From Chionoecetes opilio (Eukaryota; Arthropoda; Malacostraca; Decapoda; Majidae), in NCBI GenBank assembly GCA_016584305.1, contig JACEEZ010020613.1:104401-168400 (forward strand): a stretch of 64,000 nucleotides of DNA. Direction: 5' to 3'. Both the position numbers and the translations under genes were made by a program. Within the stretch, counting starts at the first letter, position 1. Every line of letters begins with the position of its first letter. Shown piece by piece: positions 1 to 11,944 of the stretch. The notes under the pieces are model-generated. The model did no database searches and was not told the DNA's origin. It worked only from the letters and a program-made list of their open reading frames with translations.

Positions 1-64
1 ATTTCAGTGTACACACAAACCTCGATTTCCCGGACCTCCATTTCCCGGATATCGGATTTGCCGA

Positions 65-202
65 AAGAAAGGGTCAGGGCGGCCAAGAAAAACTTCAAAG
101 AAGACTGATCAACTGCTCATAAGGTTTGTTGATGTCAATAATCATTTTGAGCAGTTGATCAGTCTTCTTTGAAGTTTTTCTTGGCCGCCCTGACCCTTTC
201 TT
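65..202. repeat. 55-bp perfect inverted repeat (hairpin)
   Basis: Positions 65-119 are the exact reverse complement of 148-202, with a 28-bp spacer. The right arm is part of the Tc1-like transposase remnant at 95-370, and the left arm is a flipped copy of the same coding stretch. The hairpin therefore arose by local inverted duplication of transposase DNA and is not a terminal repeat. Confidence 0.9.
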
Positions 203-370
203 CCACGCCAAAACAGTCCTTAACTCACCATCTTGCGCCCGCCTGCACGACACCGAGACGGTATGTTTGGAAACACACATCTCCCTCGCTATCTGGCCAA
301 TTGTTTTCCCACTTCGATACAAGGTTACTATATGTGTCTTCTTCACATTTGATGGAGGTTTGCTCGGCAT
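95..370 (-). pseudogene. Tc1/mariner-type transposase, N-terminal fragment
   Basis: The reading frame opens at an ATG at 370. It encodes a helix-turn-helix of the kind that binds Tc1-like terminal repeats: a first helix region around GKTIGQIA, a recognition helix around VSKHTVS, and a basic linker ending GSGRPRKTS that matches the GRPR hook of Tc1 transposases. Only about 75 residues are transposase-like; a full protein is about 340 residues, so the catalytic DDE domain is absent. The 3' part runs into the inverted repeat at 65-202. This is a dead fragment on the same strand as the host gene. Tc1/mariner is confident; the exact family is not. Confidence 0.7.
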
Positions 371-575
371 AATGCTTTATTAGACCTGGAGAAGGCGGTA
401 GAAGATGGAGGGGCGAATGGGGGTGTAGGAATGTTGGAGAACCAAACACAACAGCCTCTTCCTATGATGACTTGGAAGATCCAGAGCAGGCAGGAGCAAG
501 GAATCTACAGCAGAAACCCTAATACACTGCCAAATATACAAAAAACATAAAAAAATTCAACCGCTCAAACCGAAA

Positions 576-884
576 TTGTCAAAACAGCTAAGGACGTTAT
601 TCCCGCCCCAAGTTTTTTTGCGTCCTAAGTTTTTTTGCGCCGACTGTAGCTGCAGGGTAGGAGAGAAAGAAACCGTAGAACATGTCATTGTGGAATGCAA
701 CAAGTATAGGAGTCAGAGGGAAAGGCTTATAGCGTCAATAGTAACAGTCCTAGGCAGAATGGAGTGGGACAGGAGACTAGAGCAGAAAGACGGGCCCCTG
801 TGTACGGGGCCCGTATACAGCATATATAGAGTCAGGGGACAAAACATCAATAATCTGGAAATGTCGAAAATCCGGCAGTCCTAA
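576..884 (+). pseudogene. LINE C-terminal zinc-knuckle fragment
   Basis: The translated stretch contains CADCSC followed by ETVEHVIVECNKY and a trailing arginine. This is the C-terminal Cys/His motif found after the reverse transcriptase in many R1/Jockey/I-type non-LTR retrotransposons. No reverse transcriptase domain is attached. A pogo/Tigger-like terminus begins near its 3' end. It is read as a LINE relic captured within other repeats; clade assignment is uncertain. Confidence 0.5.
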
Positions 885-920
885 GGTCCCGTGGTTGCCG
901 GATTAGTGATGGTCAACCTG
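850..920. mobile_element. Terminus of a Tigger-like DNA transposon (T8)
   Basis: Read from the minus strand, the end starts CAGGTTGACCATCACTAATC, followed by CCGGCAACCACGG, and is flanked by TA at 921-922. This matches the style of Tigger/pogo ends (CAG start, TA target). It sits directly against the reverse transcriptase fragment at 921-1130, so it inserted into that LINE. The opposite end was not located with confidence; 1-62 holds a different Tigger-like end (CCTCGATTTCCCGGACC). Confidence 0.5.
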
Positions 921-1130
921 TAATAGTTTTGCATCATCCGCAAATAGGCTAATATAACTATTTATTTCCACCGTCATGTCATTGATGTATATCGTGAACA
1001 TTATTGGTGCCAACACTGATCCTTGTGGTACCCCACTAAATACGTTTCTCCATTCAGACTTTTCATCCTTCACTACTGTTCTCATTTCTCTTCCTCTCAG
1101 ATAACTTTCCATCCAGGTTTTGTTGTGTCT
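921..1130 (-). pseudogene. Non-LTR reverse transcriptase fragment
   Basis: About 65 residues of a Jockey-like reverse transcriptase are readable. They include GVPQGSVLAP (motif B), the IYINDM stretch and the catalytic FADDAKLL motif, which is intact. The fragment is cut at 920/921 by the T8 terminus, right after the catalytic motif. It resembles LINE-K (13.7-17 kb) but differs at many residues, so it is a separate older copy or a sister family. Confidence 0.8.
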
Positions 1131-1338
1131 GGACTCAGTGCACGGTGATTAAAACCCCCTGAGGACTTGACAATAACGATTCCTATACCAAAACGTTATC
1201 CTCTGTGAACTGCTATGTGTAAACTTCATATAGAATAGACATATTTTTATTAATCCGACTTTTAATTAAAACCTGTGGTACTAGCCTAACCACTCGGGCC
1301 AATGACTTACCAAAACCCACTCATCTAAAAAAGATCTA

Positions 1339-1775
1339 CCGTATTTTACGGCTTATAAGACGCTGCATCTTAGAAAACGCACCCTGATTTTGGAAAGAAA
1401 TTTCTAAGAAAAGAACCAGATTTTCTACCGATAGGCTGTAGTAAAATCTACTGATTTTCTCAGTAGGTGGTGGTAAATGATACATCAACACTCGCAGACG
1501 ATAGTTGGAGCTGTTGGCGCCAATCTGCTGAGGCGGAATGGCTCCCGCCAGTATCTTCGTAAACATCACAGCGTGAGGACAGATTAGTTGATTTGAATGT
1601 CTTATGGTATTTAAAATGCTTGTAACAGGTAAGTACTGAGGTTATATCATATAAGAGGCTGAATTGAATAGCTACCTAAGCTAACCTTCTACAACATTCG
1701 TCTTGGAAGGCGCATGAGTATTTTTCAGGGTATTTATTAGGGGAAAAAGTGGGTCTTATAAGCCGTTAAATACGG
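1339..1775. mobile_element. Pogo-like MITE, CCGTATTTTACGGC family, copy 1
   Basis: Terminal inverted repeats begin CCGTATTTTACGGCTTATAA on the left and, read from the minus strand, CCGTATTTAACGGCTTATAA on the right. TA lies directly outside both ends (1337-1338, 1776-1777). The 437-bp body is non-coding. Similar bodies occur at 1972-3703 (reverse orientation), 20498-21927 and 39140-39929, plus solo ends at 18485-18539 and in the second composite at about 54118-54170. Confidence 0.85.
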
Positions 1776-1848
1776 TACTCGGTTTATACTGCCGAGAACA
1801 CGGTGGCGTCCATGATGGTATTACTTTATCATTACACCACAATACTCT

Positions 1849-1950
1849 ACAGTACCCTCCCGAGTTTCACACTTGCTTTCTTCCGAAGGCATAGCGCTGA
1901 ACTTGAGGATCGCGAAACTCGGGGTATTGAAAACACTGTAAAAATGCTTA
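1849..1950. repeat. Fragment of the CGAGTTTCGCG pogo-like family (T6)
   Basis: The piece starts CAGTACCCTCCCGAGTTTCA and contains a second CGCGAAACTCGGG block. Similar pieces occur at 3813-3870, 18560-18661, 46375-46500, about 54190-54295 and 59600-59690. CAG starts and adjoining TA suggest another Tigger/pogo-like non-autonomous family. No transposase is present. Confidence 0.6.
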
Positions 1951-2071
1951 TTTATTCCAATGCAAGGTGTACCGTATTTTACGGCTTATAAGACCCTTTT
2001 TCCCCCCAAAAAAATAACCTGAAAAATACTCATGCGTCTTCCAAGACGAATGTTGTAGTACTTCCTCAGTA

Positions 2072-3226
2072 CAGGAAAATACCTTTTATCCGGATACCCA
2101 ACAACCGGAATAACCCAATAACCGGAATTTGTGGCAGGTAAGTAAATAGTATTAAAAAATAAAAAAGTAACAAAATATTTAACTTTTAATTTTGCCGCCG
2201 TAGACGTGAGCGCCACCTATCGCCACCTGTTTATTCCCGCCATAATGCGCCATGCGCTATGATAATTCAGTGTTTATCAGTCCGTGGGCAAGGTCAGTGC
2301 TACCCGACGACCGGAGTGGTATTTTGAGTCATCCGTACTTTCAACATGCCGAAAGTTACAGCAAAGAAAATAACACGTAAACGTGTCGTATTATCGATTA
2401 AAGACAAACTAGACATTTGCCAAAGACTTGAAAGTGGAGAAAGGAGACAAAATATTCTAGAACAATATAATATTGGCATGTCAACTATGTACGATATAAA
2501 AGCACAGGCTAAACAACTAAAGCAATTTTATTTGAAGTCTGAGACTGGACTAGGTGTGGAATCGCGGAAAACGTTACGAAAACCAAAGCAGGAGGAGGTA
2601 GACAAGGCAGTGTATGAGTGGTTGGCCCTAAAACGATCGGAAGGAACTTGCGTTAGTGGCCCTATGATTATTGAAAAAGCGAAATCTTTCCATGAAAAAA
2701 TGGGGGTCCAGTCAGAGTGTGGTTACACGATTGGATGGTTAAATAAATTCAAGATTCGCCATGGTATTAAAAAGCTGGATGTCAGTGGAGAAAAAAAGTC
2801 GGCTGATGAAAATGCTGCAAGTGACTTTCGGGACTATTTAACAAGAACAGTTGCTAAGTAGTAAGTAAGTAAGTAAAATAGAAGAAAAAAAAGTGTTCCT
2901 TTAGGATATAATTTCGTGTTAAAAGTCTTTGCATATACGCAGTTGAGTTTCTTTAGTTTATAATTTACGGTACTACATTACGGGAGTGTCATTTATACGT
3001 GCATAGTCAACAAGAACAGGAGTGCTATGTTGGGCTGGGCATGTCTATTTATGGTGAATTACAGTTCTACAATGATCTACTAATAAGGTAAGAGAAACAA
3101 TCATACAATATTATGTTTATTTTTAGTAAATGCATCTTTCGTAGGTATACTTACCCATTAACCGGACTTTTCCATTAACCGGCTACCCGGAAGTCCGGAT
3201 ATATCCGGATAAAAGGTATTTTCCTG
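2072..3226 (+). mobile_element. Tigger-like DNA transposon (T1), complete ends
   Basis: The 1155-bp element has terminal inverted repeats starting CAGGAAAATACCTTTTATCC on both sides, followed by GGATA. It is flanked by TA duplications at 2070-2071 and 3227-3228. It carries one open frame (2346-2861) for the DNA-binding half of a Tigger/jerky-type transposase and has no room for a DDE domain. It is nested in the pogo-like element 1972-3703. Sub-terminal ACCGG/CCGG-rich blocks at about 2098-2132 and 3158-3200 are probably binding sites. Confidence 0.9.
2346..2861 (+). CDS. DNA-binding-domain-only Tigger/jerky-type transposase (171 aa)
   Basis: This is an open frame from ATG 2346 to TAG 2861 within Tigger T1. 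Residues about 13-62 form a psq/CENP-B-type helix-turn-helix (LSIKDKLDICQRLESGER, then a recognition helix near NIGMSTMYDIK). Residues about 78-142 form a second CENP-B/Tc5-type HTH (KQEEVDKAVYEW, then GWLNKFKIRHGIK). Family members are about 450-600 aa and continue into a DDE nuclease; here the frame stops just after the second HTH (…DYLTRTVAK), next to TAAG repeats. It has no in-frame break and uses a normal start, so it could still encode a terminal-repeat-binding protein without nuclease activity. Expression is unknown. It is on the opposite strand to the host gene. Confidence 0.75.
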   Translation: MPKVTAKKITRKRVVLSIKDKLDICQRLESGERRQNILEQYNIGMSTMYDIKAQAKQLKQFYLKSETGLGVESRKTLRKPKQEEVDKAVYEWLALKRSEGTCVSGPMIIEKAKSFHEKMGVQSECGYTIGWLNKFKIRHGIKKLDVSGEKKSADENAASDFRDYLTRTVAK

Positions 3227-3470
3227 TACTCAGTACCTCAGTACTTACTTGTTAAAAGTATTTCAAATACCATAAGACATTCAAATCAATTAATCTGTCC
3301 TCACGCTGTGATGTCTACGTTCCGCCTCTGGAGGCTCGGCAGATTGTCGCTAACAGCGCCATCTATCGTCTGCTAGTGTTGATGTATCATTTACCACCAA
3401 GCTGTCACATGTATTACAAGCTCTTTTCAGTCCTGGAAATTATCACCCATGGCAAATTCATCAAAACAAT

Positions 3471-3583
3471 TTACTAATACGTACTATCGCATACAAGCTA
3501 AAAGTTGTACGATACGCCAAAGAACATGGGAACAGAGCATCAGAAAGACACTTCGGACCACTGCCTCCCGTGAAAATTGGTAG
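3471..3583 (+). pseudogene. Brinker-type DNA-binding domain remnant of a pogo-like transposase
   Basis: One frame reads AYKLKVVRYAKEHGNRASER followed by HFGP. This is the characteristic Brinker/POGK-type N-terminal helix-turn-helix seen in some pogo-like transposases (known family pattern). There is no upstream ATG and no downstream DDE. It lies within the CCGTATTTTACGGC element 1972-3703 and gives the best clue that this MITE family derives from a BrkDBD-containing pogo-like transposon. Confidence 0.65.
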
Positions 3584-3941
3584 ATTTTACTACCGCCTAC
3601 CGGTAGAAAATCTGTTTATCTATATATTTTTTTCTTAGAAATTTCTTTCCAAAATCAGGGTGCGTCTTCCAAGATGTAGCGTCTTATAAGCCGTAAAATA
3701 CGGTATTCGAGAGGTATTCGAAGGTGCGAGCGAATTCGGATAAATTCATCCAACATATCAGTCTGAAGCCAATTTCTTGATTTTGTTTCTATGTTAGTTA
3801 CCGTGAGAGTACAGTACCCTCCCGAGTTTCACGCTTTGCAACTTTCGCGCTATCAGCTTATCAGATATATCGGATGACCCCTCCCCCCAAACCGTCCGTT
3901 ATAGCGAGGCTTTACTTTATACACTTCGTGACGGAAGGGCA

Positions 3942-6340
<2,399 letters not shown>

Positions 6341-6839
6341 TCTAGCCTGTCACCCTGCCTGAGCTGATACTGAGGAGCGACGTTGCCCCGCTGCTCCCTG
6401 CTATAACGTGCAGGTGTCAATTACTAGTATATTAAACACATACATCTAACCCTCTACTAAATACCTGTAGTAATGAGCAAGTAATGTGTATATTATTGAA
6501 TAAATTGATGATATAACAACTCTATGTAAATATCTTATTTTATGTTACCATCTATTTATAGGTGATGGAATTAAACTAACTGACCTCTCACTGAACTAAC
6601 TGACCCAGCAATAATGAACTGGATGAAACCTGTTAATACAATGTGCCCCACCCATACCAATACCTATCCCTTAACAGACGGGGCATATAAGTTGACCCCA
6701 AAATTTAGAAAATTCAGGTTTAGGCCTATATTCACCGTATAAGTCCACCCCCCCAAAGATTGAAGCAAAAGAACATAAGAACATAAGAAAATAAGGAGGC
6801 TGCAAGAGGCCAGTTGACCAACTCAAGGTAGCTCTTGTA
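6341..6839. other. Intronic sequence, no gene seen
   Basis: No coding exon or complete element is visible. At about 6688-6750 there is a relic of a repeat end (TTCACCGTATAAGTCCACCC), and a related relic lies near 9010-9100. The stretch at 6775-6800 (AAGAACATAAGAAAATAAGG) is the usual 3' end of the LINE just to its right. Confidence 0.5.
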
Positions 6840-7310
6840 CACCTAACACCTACCATTTGTTGTCTTCATCCATAAATATGTCTAACCTTCTCTTAAAAAT
6901 ATCTACTGTCCTTGCACTTACCACATGCTTGCTGAGTTTGTTCCACTCCTCTACTACCCTATTAGTAAACCAATTTTTTCCTTTATCTTTCCTAAATCTG
7001 AACTTATCTAGCTTGAAACCATTTGTTCTTGTTCTAACTTGCTCCTTCACTATGAGGACCTTATTTATATCCCCTCTGTTGAAACCTTTTACCCATTTAA
7101 ACACTTCTATCAGATCTCCCCGTATCCTACGTCTTTTTAAAGAATGCAGATTGAGGTGTTTTAATCTATCTTTGTAAGTTAAGTTCCTTATCCCCTGAAT
7201 CATTTTAGTCATCCTTCTCTGTACCGCTTCTAGCTTATCTATATTCTTTCTGTAGTACGGAGATCAGAACTGTACAGCATAATCTAAATGAGGCCTAACT
7301 AACGCTAAGC
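6840..7310 (-). pseudogene. LINE reverse transcriptase C-terminal domain fragment
   Basis: The readable product runs from a VQFSPYYRK-like stretch (with one in-frame stop at the expected tryptophan) through RRMTKMIQGIRN, GDLIEVFKWVKG and KLDKFRFRKDKGKNWF to VDIFKRRLDIFMDED. This is the conserved C-terminal domain downstream of the polymerase in a widespread Jockey/CR1-like LINE family. The polymerase itself is missing, so the insertion is strongly 5' truncated. It is a third LINE family, distinct from LINE-J and LINE-K. Confidence 0.75.
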
Positions 7311-7854
7311 AAAGTCTTAGGATTACATCTGCTGATCGATTACACCAAAAGCACCTCAAGAAAAAACACTAATAAATAGATTGCTACCCTGTATGGTAGA
7401 CCTGAAATGTGGATTGCAAACTAAGGCAGTGCATTTCCATTAGACTGCGAAGAGAAAGGATGAGTGAAAGGCTACGGTCAACCAGCCTAGCTTACTAGCG
7501 TATGGTAACTACTGCATTTACACCTGATATATCACATGTTTTATTTGGTTTTACCAATAAACAAATTATTCATCAAAAATCTTGTCACAAAAATAAGAAA
7601 CCATAAGAAATATCAAATCAAAAGCACCAAGTTCCACCAGAAATCGTAACCACAGACCAACATAAACAAAAACAAAACATGCCGATCAGCTGATGCGAGT
7701 GTTTAGTCAGACGGTTGTTCAAAATATTGTGTGCTGGTGATCGTTTCTATTTAGTACCGTTTACAGTCCGTCAGTTGTTCAAAATGGTGTGTGGTGGTGA
7801 TCACCATTTCAATATTTCATTATATTTCAATACCGTCTGTAGTTGTTCCTATTA
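7311..7854. other. Intronic sequence, no gene seen
   Basis: A short local duplication (CCGTCAGTTGTTCAAAATGG-like at about 7712 and 7768, each followed by GTGTG.TGGTGATC) is the only structure noticed. No exon of the host gene could be recognised. Confidence 0.5.
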
Positions 7855-8844
7855 CAGGGAGGTCCCGTTATACGAGCATTCGGTATACGAGAATCCGATG
7901 ATACGAGATGTGTAAATTAGGGTCTATTTTCAATATACGAGATCGAAAATCCAATGATACGACATTCAAACTGGGGCGAGTAAAATTATCAAATTCAAAA
8001 TGCGGGCCCTCCCACTCCCAGGCTGGACAAAGGCGGATTTGGTTGACCCCAGTGAAGTCACCCCTAGCAAGCCGTGACCTGAAGGATAATTAAGCATATG
8101 GCGCAGCCTGACATTTAGGGGTAATTAGCAGGTGTGCGGCCCCAACCTTGGGACCGCAGTCAGGTCACCACAAGCAAGGCGTGACCTGAAGGGTAATTAA
8201 GCATATGGCGCGGCCTGACATTTAGGGGTAATTAGTAGGTGTGCGGCCCCAACCTTGGGACCGCAGTCAGGTCACCCATAGCAAGGCGTGACCTGAAGGG
8301 TAATTAAGCATATGGCGCGGCCTGACATTTAGGGGTAATTAGCAGGTGTGCGGCTCCAACCTTGGGACCGCAGTCAGGTCACCACAAGCAAGGCGTGACC
8401 TGAAGGGAAATTAAGCATATGGCGCGGCCTGACCTTTAGGGGTAATTAGCAGGTGTGCGGACCCAACCTTGGAACCGCTACACTACCTTCTCTTGTATCA
8501 CGCGGCGTCCCCTACATTACAACGTCTTTTTTGCTTGTTATGCATGTTTTATGTTTAATTAATGTGCAGTTATGTTATTTTGTGTGCTATTTTCTCTTTC
8601 AGAATGTTTTTTCTACAGAATAGGTAGTACAGTGTGGGTAATATAGACGCTGTGTGTTTGTTGTGTTTGCTATAGTTTATTTTAGCTTGAAAAACATGTC
8701 TTTTTTTTCTTCTTCTTTTTTAATTGATGGGGTCCTGGAACCAAACCTATATTTTACCATTAGTTATGTGTTTCGTTATATGAGATTTCGCTTGACGAGC
8801 ATGCCAGGTGGAACCTAACTGCTCGTATCTTCGGGACCTCCCTG
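7855..8844. mobile_element. Pogo-like non-autonomous transposon T2, copy 1
   Basis: Terminal inverted repeats start CAGGGAGGTCCCG on both sides and continue into TACGAGCA, with TA at 7853-7854 and 8845-8846. The 990-bp body is non-coding and contains a 107-bp minisatellite in four units. A second, shorter copy in the opposite orientation lies at 27103-27860. Confidence 0.9.
8050..8478. repeat. 107-bp minisatellite, four units, inside T2
   Basis: The marker TTAAGCATATGGCGC recurs at 107-bp spacing (8090, 8197, 8304, 8411). Units contain GGTGTGCGG and AACCTTGGGACCGC blocks and are nearly identical to each other. The other T2 copy has only two units. Confidence 0.9.
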
Positions 8845-9141
8845 TATATTGCTATTTTTATGGAAAAATAAATATTAACAAATATGTGTTTCAGCTGGAA
8901 CTATGTAGTTGTGGCAGGCCATGGAAAATAGGGTAAGTGCTGCACAGTGAGTGTTAGGCAGTCTGTTCCACTTATCTATCATTTTCTGGTCAAAGGTTCA
9001 CATTTCATACTCAGTATACAAATCAACCCCTAGTTTTGGGGAGATGTTTTCAGGCTTCAAATATAGACTTATAGGCCGACGTATACGGGATGTCTCTAAT
9101 TTAATCTTTCCCATCAATTTCCATGGTAGTGTTTTTTATAC
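8845..9141. other. Intronic sequence with a weak repeat end
   Basis: No exon is supported. A decayed relic at about 9010-9100 resembles the repeat end at 6688-6750. A T-rich tract at 9142-9163 is the poly(A) tail of the neighbouring minus-strand LINE. Confidence 0.4.
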
Positions 9142-10814
9142 TTTTTTTTTTTTTTTTTTTTTTACATCACAAGGAACTGGCCAAGGGCACAACAAAAATG
9201 GGTAACACAAAGCCCGCTTAGTTGCCAGTCCCTATAAAGAAGACAGTAAGAGAATAAAATAAAAACAGAGGGGTAGGCCAATTTAGTTCGGGAGGTGTCT
9301 TGTTACTCTTCTTTTGAAAAGATTTAAGTCATAGGAAAGTGGAAAAATAAAAACAGGAAGAGAGTTCCAGAGTTTACCAGTGAAAGGGATGAAAGAGTAA
9401 AGATACTGATTAACTCTTGCATTAGGAAGATGGACAGAATAGGGATGAGAATGAGTAGAAAGTCTTGTGCAGCGAGGCCGCGGGAGTGGGGGAGGCATGC
9501 AGTTAGCAAGTTCAGAAGAGCAGTGAGCATGAAAATAACGGTAGAAGAGAGCAAGAGAAGCAACATTACGGCGGTGATTTAAAGATTGAAGACAGTCAGT
9601 CAGAGGAGAGGAGTTGATGAGACGAAAAGCTTTTGACTCAACCCTGTTTAGGAGAGCTGTATGAGTGGATCCTCCCCAAACATGTGAGACATACTCCATA
9701 CATGGGCGGATAAGGCCCCAAGCAATTGGGAGGGAGAAAAAAAAGGACGCAGATGCCACAGCACACCTAACTTCTTAGAAGCTGTTTTAGCAAGAGATGA
9801 GATGCGAGATTTCCAGTTCAAATTTTTAGTAAAGGATAGTCCTAGAATGTTCATTGTAGAAGAAGGAGACAGTTGAGTGTCATTGAAGAAGAGGGGATAG
9901 TTATCTGGTAGGTTTTGTTGAGTAGATAGGTGAAGAAATTGGGTTTTTGAGGCATTGAACAAAACAAGGTTTGCTTTGCCCCAATCAGAAATTATGGAAA
10001 GATCAGAAGTTAGGCGCTCAGTGGCATCTCTCCGTGAATCACTTAGTTCCTGTTGAGTTGGACGTCTAATAAACGACATTGAAAAATGCAGGGTAGAATC
10101 ATCAGCGTAGGAGTGGATAGGGCTTTGAGTTACACTTAGAAGATCATTAATGAATAATAGAAAGAGAGTGGGTGATAGGACAGAACCCTGGGGAACACCA
10201 CTATTGATAGATTTAGGAGAAGAACAATGTCCGTCTACAGTAGCTGCAATAGAACGGTCTTAAAGGAAACTTAAAATGAAGGTACAGAGAGAAGGATAGA
10301 AACCGAATGAGGGTAGTTTGGAAATTAAAGATTTGTGCCAGACTCTATCAAAAGCTTTTGATATGTCAAGGGCAACAGCAAAAGTTTCACCGAAACCCCT
10401 AAAGGAGGATGACCAAGATTCAGTTAGGAAAGCTAGAAGATCGCCAGTAGATCGCCCTTTACGGAAACCGTACTGACGATCAGATAGAAGATTGTGAGCA
10501 GATAGATGCTTAAGAATCTTCTTATTAAGTATAGATTCAAAAACTTTAGAAAGGCAGGAAGTCAAAGCTATGGGACGGTAGTTTGAAGGATTAGAACGGT
10601 CACCCTTCTTAGGAACAGGTTGGATGTGAGCAAACTTCCAGCAAGAAGGAAAGGTGGAAGTAGATAGAGAAAGACGGAAAAGTTTGACCAGGCAAGGTGC
10701 AAGCACAGAAGCACAGTTTTTGAGAACAATAGGAGGGACTCCGTCAGGACCGTAAGCCTTCCGAGGATCTAGGCCAGAAAGGGCAAAGAAAACATCATTC
10801 CGAAGGATCTTAAT

Positions 10815-11561
10815 CAATCAATCAATCATTGGGGGCATACGCCGGGGGGCGCGTCGCCTCGCCCACCCTACGACGCCACTCCCGGGGGTCACCACGCGCG
10901 AGTTCCCATGCAGGCTCCTTTCCCATACCAAGCAGCTCTCGACAAGAAACATCAACTTGCCCCAGCCACGAGCCTTGTGGGCGCCCCCTTGGCCTCCTCC
11001 ACGCCGGATTGTCTCTTACAGATACAACCCGATGGGAAGGATCGGTTTCAGGGTAGCGTGCCACATGCCCATATAGCCGAAGTTGGCGCTGACGGACTAT
11101 GCAGGTAATAGGCCTCGATTCAGTCTCACGGTGCAATCGCTGATTTGACACGTAATCATCCCAGCGATACCCCATGATTCTGCGAAGACACTTATTACCA
11201 AAGGCATTGATTCGTCTCTTCAAGTCACTATTTAGTGTCCATGTCTCACAACCATAGAGTAAGACAGGGATCACAAGCGACTTGAAGATCCGGATCTTTG
11301 TCCTCCTGCACAGGTACCGACAACGCCAAATACTCCCGCTGAGCGAGTCCATAACACCGTGGGCTATGCCAATCCGTCGTAAGACTTCTTGACGTGACCC
11401 GCCGTCATTATGGACTGCGCTACCAAGGTATGTAAAACTTTCCAAGATCTCAATGTCCTCGCCACACGCATGAACAGACTGTTCTGCTTCATCTAGTAAG
11501 TCTCCAAATACCTGGACCTTGGTCTTGAGCCAGGAGACCTCAAGTCCCAATGCCTGTCATT
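10815..11561 (-). mobile_element. RTE-like LINE, 5'-truncated insertion into LINE-J
   Basis: A single open frame (10822-11550, 242 codons, no stop) covers the region just after the polymerase active site. It starts GLEVSWLKTKVQVFG and continues through ESFTYLGSAVHNDGG, VLLYGCETWTL, NKCLRRIMGYRWDDYVSNQR and LRLYGHVARYPETDP to the C-terminus PAYAPND. The 3' end has an ATTG-type microsatellite tail (AATC repeats on the plus strand, 10811-10828), as in RTE-type LINEs. A 12-bp duplication, AAGGATCTTAAT, flanks it at 10803-10814 and 11562-11573. The same family reappears at 62766-63660 with its polymerase motif. Confidence 0.9.
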
Positions 11562-11760
11562 AAGGATCTTAATGACAGGCATAATATAGTCAGAAGGTGG
11601 AGGAGAAGGAGGAACAAGCCCTTCATCAGCCAGAGTGGAATTTTTTGCATATGTTTGAGCAAAGAGTTCAGCTTTAGAAGTAGATGAGACAGCTGTGGAG
11701 CCATCTGGGTGAAGCATAGGAGGGAAAGATGAAGAAGAAAAATTGTTAGAGATGTTATTA

Positions 11761-11944
11761 AGATAAGATAAGATTTTCATCCTATCTAGACACTTTGCAA
11801 GTACCAACTACAAGGTTATTGACTATACAAAGCGCCGCCACGTCAGCATGAACTAGGCGGACTCGAACCGCTGACCGAATGCACAGGGACGCTGCACATT
11901 GGTAACTCACGTCTCTACCAACCTTGCCACCCTGACGGGCAAGG
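11761..11944 (-). mobile_element. tRNA-derived SINE inserted in LINE-J
   Basis: Read on the minus strand, it has a tRNA-like head with an A-box-like GGTTGGTAGAGAC and a clear B box GGTTCGAGTCC. A non-tRNA body follows, ending in an ATCTT repeat tail. The 13-bp duplication AGAGATGTTATTA lies at 11748-11760 and 11945-11957. It is a SINE, not a functional tRNA gene: the head does not close into a tRNA with a CCA-side stem, and it sits inside a LINE. Confidence 0.9.

Larger units (their letters stand above)
1972..3703. mobile_element. CCGTATTTTACGGC family, copy 2, split by a Tigger element
   Basis: This copy lies in reverse orientation to copy 1. Ends are CCGTATTTTACGGCTTATAA at 1972 and its inverted form ending at 3703, with TA at 1970-1971 and 3704-3705. 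Its body is interrupted exactly at a TA by the Tigger element 2072-3226. Unlike copy 1 it keeps a coding scrap (3471-3583) of a Brinker-type DNA-binding domain, which points to the autonomous source. Confidence 0.85.

Noticed and set aside
8895..8932. Plus-strand exon-like segment between TGTGTTTCAG and GTAAGT
   Set aside because: It is only 38 bp with no homology and no neighbouring plus-strand exons; splice-like borders of this quality occur by chance.
11761..11944. tRNA gene on the minus strand (also 23047-23338)
   Set aside because: A/B boxes are present, but SINE body, tail and target duplications show retroposons and not tRNA genes.
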